DNA of 6,645 nt from positions 1-6,645 of the forward strand of contig CAMWSZ010000170.1 of assembly GCA_947177005.1 (NCBI GenBank). Direction: 5' to 3'. The translations under genes were made by a program, and so were the position numbers. Shown here piece after piece: positions 5,013 to 6,645 of this stretch. Origin of the DNA: an uncultured Clostridia bacterium. GTDB taxonomy: Bacteria; Bacillota; Clostridia; Oscillospirales; Oscillospiraceae. Each line of letters opens with the position of its first letter. Position 1 is the stretch's first letter. Under the pieces are notes generated by a model. It ran no database searches, was not told the origin of the DNA, and worked only from the letters and a program-made list of their open reading frames with translations.

Positions 5013-6533
5013 ATGGAAAAATTTGTGGCGATTTATGTACGCCGTTCGGTCAGCGACAAGGATAAGGGTAATAATTCTTTGTCCATCGACAGCCAAAAAG
5101 CGGATTGCAAAAAAGCACTTAAAAAGGGGGAGAAATTTCGGCTTTACTGTGATGATGGTAAAAGCGGAAAAGACATTGAACACAGGCCAGAGTTTCAACG
5201 GATGATGGCAGACGCTAAGGACGGCTTGATTTCTCGTATCATCGTCAAAAAGTATGATCGTTTTAGCCGGAATCTGCGGGAATATCTCAACGTAACCAAT
5301 ACGCTTGAGAGCTACGGAGTGAGTGTAACCTCACTGACAGAACCATTCAATACAGAAACAAAAGAGGGGCGGTTGATGCGCAATAATCTGCTAAGTTTCG
5401 CAGAATTTGAACGTGAAACGATAGCAGGGAGAGTTGCGGATGCTTACGGAACCAGAGCAGCAGAGACTGGGTTTTACCAGGGTGGAAAGGTCTATTATGG
5501 GTATGTACCGGAGCGGCGGACAGTCAACGGCAAGACGGGTTCTGTGCTGGTGCCGTCCGATAAGGCCGATGTGGTCAGGACCGCTTATAGTCTCTACAAA
5601 AACCCGGATATTTCACTCGGTAATGTACTCTCATACTTCATCCAAAACAGCATTGATGTCAATATCAATCGCCAAAAGAACATGGACAGGAGCCATTTGT
5701 CGCAGATTCTTAAAAGCCCTCTCTACGTTCGAGCAGACAAAGAAGTGTACCAGTATTTTGTATCAAAAGGCTATCGTATTATTGACGATGTGGAAGCCTT
5801 TGACGGCGTTCATGGCTGCTTCCGGCATAAACAATCAGATGGTACGAACTATATCAAAATAGGGTATCATGAGGGGCTTGTGGACGCTGAAACATGGTTG
5901 ATGGTTCAGGACAAAAAATCCCGTAATTCAAAGTTTCGTAACAACGGGAATGCCCGTAATTCCTGGCTGACAGGACTTGTAAAATGCGCTCATTGCCACT
6001 ATGCCTTGGCGTTGATTTATTCGTGGAACGCCAGCAGAACCAAGCAGTGGAGATACTACGATTGCAGCGGAGCGTACAAGGCTAATGGGTGCGTACAAAA
6101 GCGTCTGCGAGCGAGGCCAGATGATGTCGAAACCGTTGTGTTTTTGGAAATGAAGAAGCATTTGGAGGAATTGACGATTGCTAAAACCGTGAAGCATGAA
6201 CCGGATACCGAGACGGAATCCATCAAGGCGGAGATCATCCGTATTGACGGTGAAATCCGAAACCTGATGGACAAGGCTTTACTGGCAGATGGTGAGTTTT
6301 TTCGACTTATCAATAGCCGCGTGAATGAACTCCATGCAAGGAAATCAGAGTTGGAATTAGAATTACAATCTAAGGCACGAAAGCACAAGGAAATTGATAC
6401 CGCTCCATTAGCTGATCCTATGAGCCGTTGGGATGCTCTCTCCATTGAGGAAAAGCACACCCTTGCCGTTACAATGATTAACGCGGTTTATGTGTCAAAT
6501 AAGGGGGAAGTTTCTGTTATTTTCAGCTTTTAA
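5013..6533 (+). CDS. Large serine recombinase (integrase/TnpX-type site-specific recombinase)
   Basis: The 506-aa protein has complete large-serine-recombinase architecture. The N-terminal catalytic domain (about 4-150) has Arg10 and nucleophile Ser12 in IYVRRSVSD, KYDRFSRN (80-87, active-site R83 and R86) and SFAEFERE (128-135). The 'recombinase' DNA-binding domain follows (about 155-300, with YYGYVPERR). A zinc ribbon has CAHC (Cys325, Cys328) and the distal Cys351 and Cys360. A charged coiled-coil region (about 400-460) and a C-terminal tail close the protein. Such enzymes integrate and excise elements between short att sites through a phosphoserine intermediate at a 2-bp crossover. Start ATG 5013 has AAGGAG at 4999-5004, 8 nt upstream. 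The length is typical of phage/IME integrases and shorter than the roughly 700 aa of TnpX. Being last in the module and followed by noncoding DNA fits an enzyme placed next to an element end. No inactivating change is seen. Confidence 0.96.
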   Translation: MEKFVAIYVRRSVSDKDKGNNSLSIDSQKADCKKALKKGEKFRLYCDDGKSGKDIEHRPEFQRMMADAKDGLISRIIVKKYDRFSRNLREYLNVTNTLESYGVSVTSLTEPFNTETKEGRLMRNNLLSFAEFERETIAGRVADAYGTRAAETGFYQGGKVYYGYVPERRTVNGKTGSVLVPSDKADVVRTAYSLYKNPDISLGNVLSYFIQNSIDVNINRQKNMDRSHLSQILKSPLYVRADKEVYQYFVSKGYRIIDDVEAFDGVHGCFRHKQSDGTNYIKIGYHEGLVDAETWLMVQDKKSRNSKFRNNGNARNSWLTGLVKCAHCHYALALIYSWNASRTKQWRYYDCSGAYKANGCVQKRLRARPDDVETVVFLEMKKHLEELTIAKTVKHEPDTETESIKAEIIRIDGEIRNLMDKALLADGEFFRLINSRVNELHARKSELELELQSKARKHKEIDTAPLADPMSRWDALSIEEKHTLAVTMINAVYVSNKGEVSVIFSF

Positions 6534-6543
6534 CTATGAAGGG

Positions 6544-6585
6544 GATTCCTGACACTTGCAGTTTTGACTGTAAATGTCGGGAATC
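6544..6585. terminator. Long hairpin after the recombinase gene, probable terminator
   Basis: GATTCCTGACA (6544-6554) pairs with TGTCGGGAATC (6575-6585; ten Watson-Crick pairs and one G-U), and the inner TTGCAG (6556-6561) pairs with CTGTAA (6568-6573) around TTTTGA. It starts 10 bp after the stop codon, where a terminator is expected. TAAAATAATG follows rather than a U-tract, so termination may be weak, or the structure may be part of the element's att region. Confidence 0.5.
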
Positions 6586-6609
6586 TAAAATAATGACTAA
6601 AGTGTGTAG

Positions 6610-6623
6610 ACAGGCGTGCCTGT
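6610..6623. other. Perfect dyad ACAGGC-GT-GCCTGT near the right edge
   Basis: A 6-bp perfect inverted repeat surrounds a central GT dinucleotide, 76 bp beyond the recombinase stop. Large serine recombinase att sites are partly dyad-symmetric around a 2-bp crossover and usually lie close to the integrase gene, so this is a candidate att core. The dyad is short and no matching second site could be proven in the window. Confidence 0.25.
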
Positions 6624-6645
6624 AGCGAAGACAATCCCGCGTCCT

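Noticed and set aside
6056..6460. 134-codon antisense frame opposite the recombinase C-terminus
   Set aside because: The Ser/Arg-rich peptide is typical of an antisense shadow, and the opposite strand encodes the conserved recombinase.
3719..6623. Shared 8-mer GTGCCTGT at 3719-3726 and 6616-6623 as a direct repeat flanking the module
   Set aside because: About one 8-bp match is expected by chance between the two noncoding regions, and the surrounding bases do not match; it is too weak to claim as att sites.

Overview
The window looks like accessory DNA from a gut-type Clostridia bacterium (Bacillota; an Oscillospiraceae-like host is a reasonable guess). Grounds are strong purine-rich Shine-Dalgarno sites, an SLH-domain surface protein with a Gram-positive signal peptide, a DUF6075-like plasmid/ICE accessory protein, and two serine recombinases of the kind common in clostridial mobile elements. 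The host assignment is inference; there is no rRNA or core gene to confirm it. No CRISPR array, tRNA or rRNA was seen.

Left part (about 1-1802): GC-rich backbone of a plasmid or integrative element, all on the + strand. It holds the 3' end of an unrecognised gene that is open through the left edge, a DUF6075-like small protein, and a small catalytic serine resolvase. The 138-bp gap before the resolvase contains a 15-bp perfect hairpin (terminator) and a repeated motif that could be part of a res site. A shared bidirectional terminator separates the resolvase from the convergent regulator.

Middle part (about 1801-3450): a small XRE-type regulator on the - strand is divergent from a secreted protein with two SLH repeats, a Pro/Thr linker and a C-terminal Cys/His hydrolase-like domain. 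Their roughly 100-bp divergent region has a perfect TATAAT promoter box for the secreted gene and two short dyads, one lying between its -35 and -10. Two strong hairpin terminators, and a third short hairpin, follow the secreted-protein gene.

Right part (about 3450-6645): after an AT-rich noncoding stretch comes a compact module. It contains a replication-initiator/relaxase-like protein (Rep_trans or phage II/X type by motif pattern), a 49-codon gene that is easily missed, and a 506-aa large serine recombinase. The recombinase has its own well-formed promoter embedded in a 43-nt imperfect inverted repeat. The arrangement resembles a small integrative mobilizable element inserted beside or inside the larger element: Rep-like protein for strand nicking or replication, recombinase for excision and integration. 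Its exact ends were not established.
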